5,377 nt of DNA. Origin: Spirochaetota bacterium (lineage in GTDB: Bacteria > Spirochaetota > UBA4802 > JAFGJZ01). The stretch spans positions 1 to 5,377 of the forward strand of contig JAKJGA010000122.1 of NCBI GenBank assembly GCA_022704645.1, read 5' to 3'. Of this stretch, positions 4,725 to 5,377 are shown one piece after another (the first letter of the stretch is position 1; every line of letters begins with the position of its first letter). Both the position numbers and the translations under genes were made by a program. Under the pieces are notes generated by a model. It saw only the letters and a list, made by a program, of their open reading frames with translations, was not told the origin of the DNA and did no database searches.

Positions 4725-5377
4725 ATTACCATAGAAGAAGTAAGCGGTTTTCCTTTACGCTTAAAATGGCCCTTAAAATGATAAAGTGATATCTGTATCC
4801 ATTTTCTATAATCGGCAATTTTCTTAAAACTTCCGCGGGATTTCAAAAGCTTTGCATATAACGGAAAATCAACAGGACGGAAAACCTTAACTTTCCTAAA
4901 ACCCGTTCTCAGCAAAAGTTCAGTGAGATTTTTTTCTGAAAAATACGACAAGTGACCCGGCAGATAATAATGATAATTTTCTCCGGCGTTAAGAGACTGC
5001 CATGCTTCCATATCAGCAGTTTGAATTACAGCAACTCCTCCGGTTTCAAGCATATCATATATTTTCGATATTACTTCTCCCGGAGAAAAAAAATGTTCTA
5101 TAACTTCAATCATGGTGACGCAGCTAAATTTTGTCTTTGGATAATATTTATCCCATGATACATTTTCTATTATTGAGTTAGAATGCTTTTTTGCATAATC
5201 AGAAGAGTATTTCGATATTTCGATTCCGTAAGTTTTAAAATATTCCGACGCATATTTAAGGAAAAGACCGAATGAACACCCGATGTCCAGGAAATTACCT
5301 TTTTTTACATACTTGCGGATATTGTTTATTCTGCTTTTCCAGACATAAGCGCAATATTTTTCAGTCTTTCTTTCATC
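4709..5377 (-). CDS. Class I SAM-dependent methyltransferase, N-terminus beyond right edge
   Basis: The minus-strand frame is open from the window edge to TAA at 4709-4711, giving 222 residues without the start. Fragment positions: 'FLDIGCSFGLFL' (29-40) is motif I, the glycine-rich SAM loop. 'YGIEIS' (50-55) has the acidic residue that usually binds the ribose hydroxyls. 'FSCVTMIEVIEHF' (84-96) is the post-motif region typical of the Methyltransf_23/11 type. 'MLETGGVAVIQT' (109-120) is the usual 'LkpGG' strand. 'LPGHLSYFSEKNLTELLLRTGF' split over 139-160 is a conserved tail seen in methyltransferases linked to surface glycan or small-molecule modification. The basic C-terminus (180-210) is rich in Lys and Arg. 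The ATG at 5113 lies inside the domain, after motif I, and is not the start. The substrate is unknown. Its last 16 nt overlap the end of nnr tail to tail. Confidence 0.85.
   Translation of the reverse strand, partial: DERKTEKYCAYVWKSRINNIRKYVKKGNFLDIGCSFGLFLKYASEYFKTYGIEISKYSSDYAKKHSNSIIENVSWDKYYPKTKFSCVTMIEVIEHFFSPGEVISKIYDMLETGGVAVIQTADMEAWQSLNAGENYHYYLPGHLSYFSEKNLTELLLRTGFRKVKVFRPVDFPLYAKLLKSRGSFKKIADYRKWIQISLYHFKGHFKRKGKPLTSSMVIYAFK

Noticed and set aside
4952..5158. 68-codon plus-strand open frame within the methyltransferase gene
   Set aside because: The opposite strand encodes clear SAM-binding motifs in a longer frame, so this one is a shadow.
1..5377. CRISPR arrays, insertion sequences, attachment sites or toxin-antitoxin pairs
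   Set aside because: I saw no regularly spaced repeats, transposase motifs, terminal inverted repeats or direct repeat of the tRNA 3' end. Nothing supports a mobile or defence element here.

Overview
The window is AT-rich chromosomal DNA with ordinary bacterial expression signals. It contains six protein-coding genes, two of them cut by the window edges, and one tRNA gene. The best taxonomic guess is a spirochaete. The hints are a STAS gene followed by a beta-propeller lipoprotein gene and then nnr, a relaxed lipobox (LFAC), and a tRNA-Trp gene next to the STAS gene. The guess is an inference from gene content and was not tested by a search.

Left part (1-358). The first 22 codons of a HAD-superfamily hydrolase leave the window on the minus strand. 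A divergent intergenic region follows. It holds a good sigma-70-like promoter for the HAD gene with a perfect 18-bp palindrome at its predicted start point. It also holds a second promoter-like site facing right, towards a membrane protein gene.

Centre left (359-1881). A 389-residue two-pass membrane protein combines a DUF4236-like N-terminus, a TerB-like helical region and a C-terminal PH-like beta domain. It ends near a strong inverted repeat. A tRNA-Trp(CCA) gene on the minus strand converges on it and has its own promoter with a perfect TTGACA -35 box.

Centre right (1882-4724). A tight three-gene operon on the plus strand encodes an anti-sigma-factor-antagonist-type STAS protein, a beta-propeller lipoprotein and the bifunctional NAD(P)H-hydrate repair enzyme Nnr. 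The gap between the first two is 12 nt. The lipoprotein and nnr overlap by 10 nt, so their translation is probably coupled.

Right end (4709-5377). A class I SAM-dependent methyltransferase, truncated at its N-terminus by the window edge, runs on the minus strand. Its 3' end overlaps the 3' end of nnr by 16 nt.

Functionally this looks like mostly housekeeping DNA: tRNA, metabolite repair, a regulatory STAS switch and an envelope lipoprotein. I found no clear new defence or mobile system. The most unusual item is the multidomain DUF4236/TerB-like/PH-like membrane protein. The palindrome at the HAD promoter comes next.
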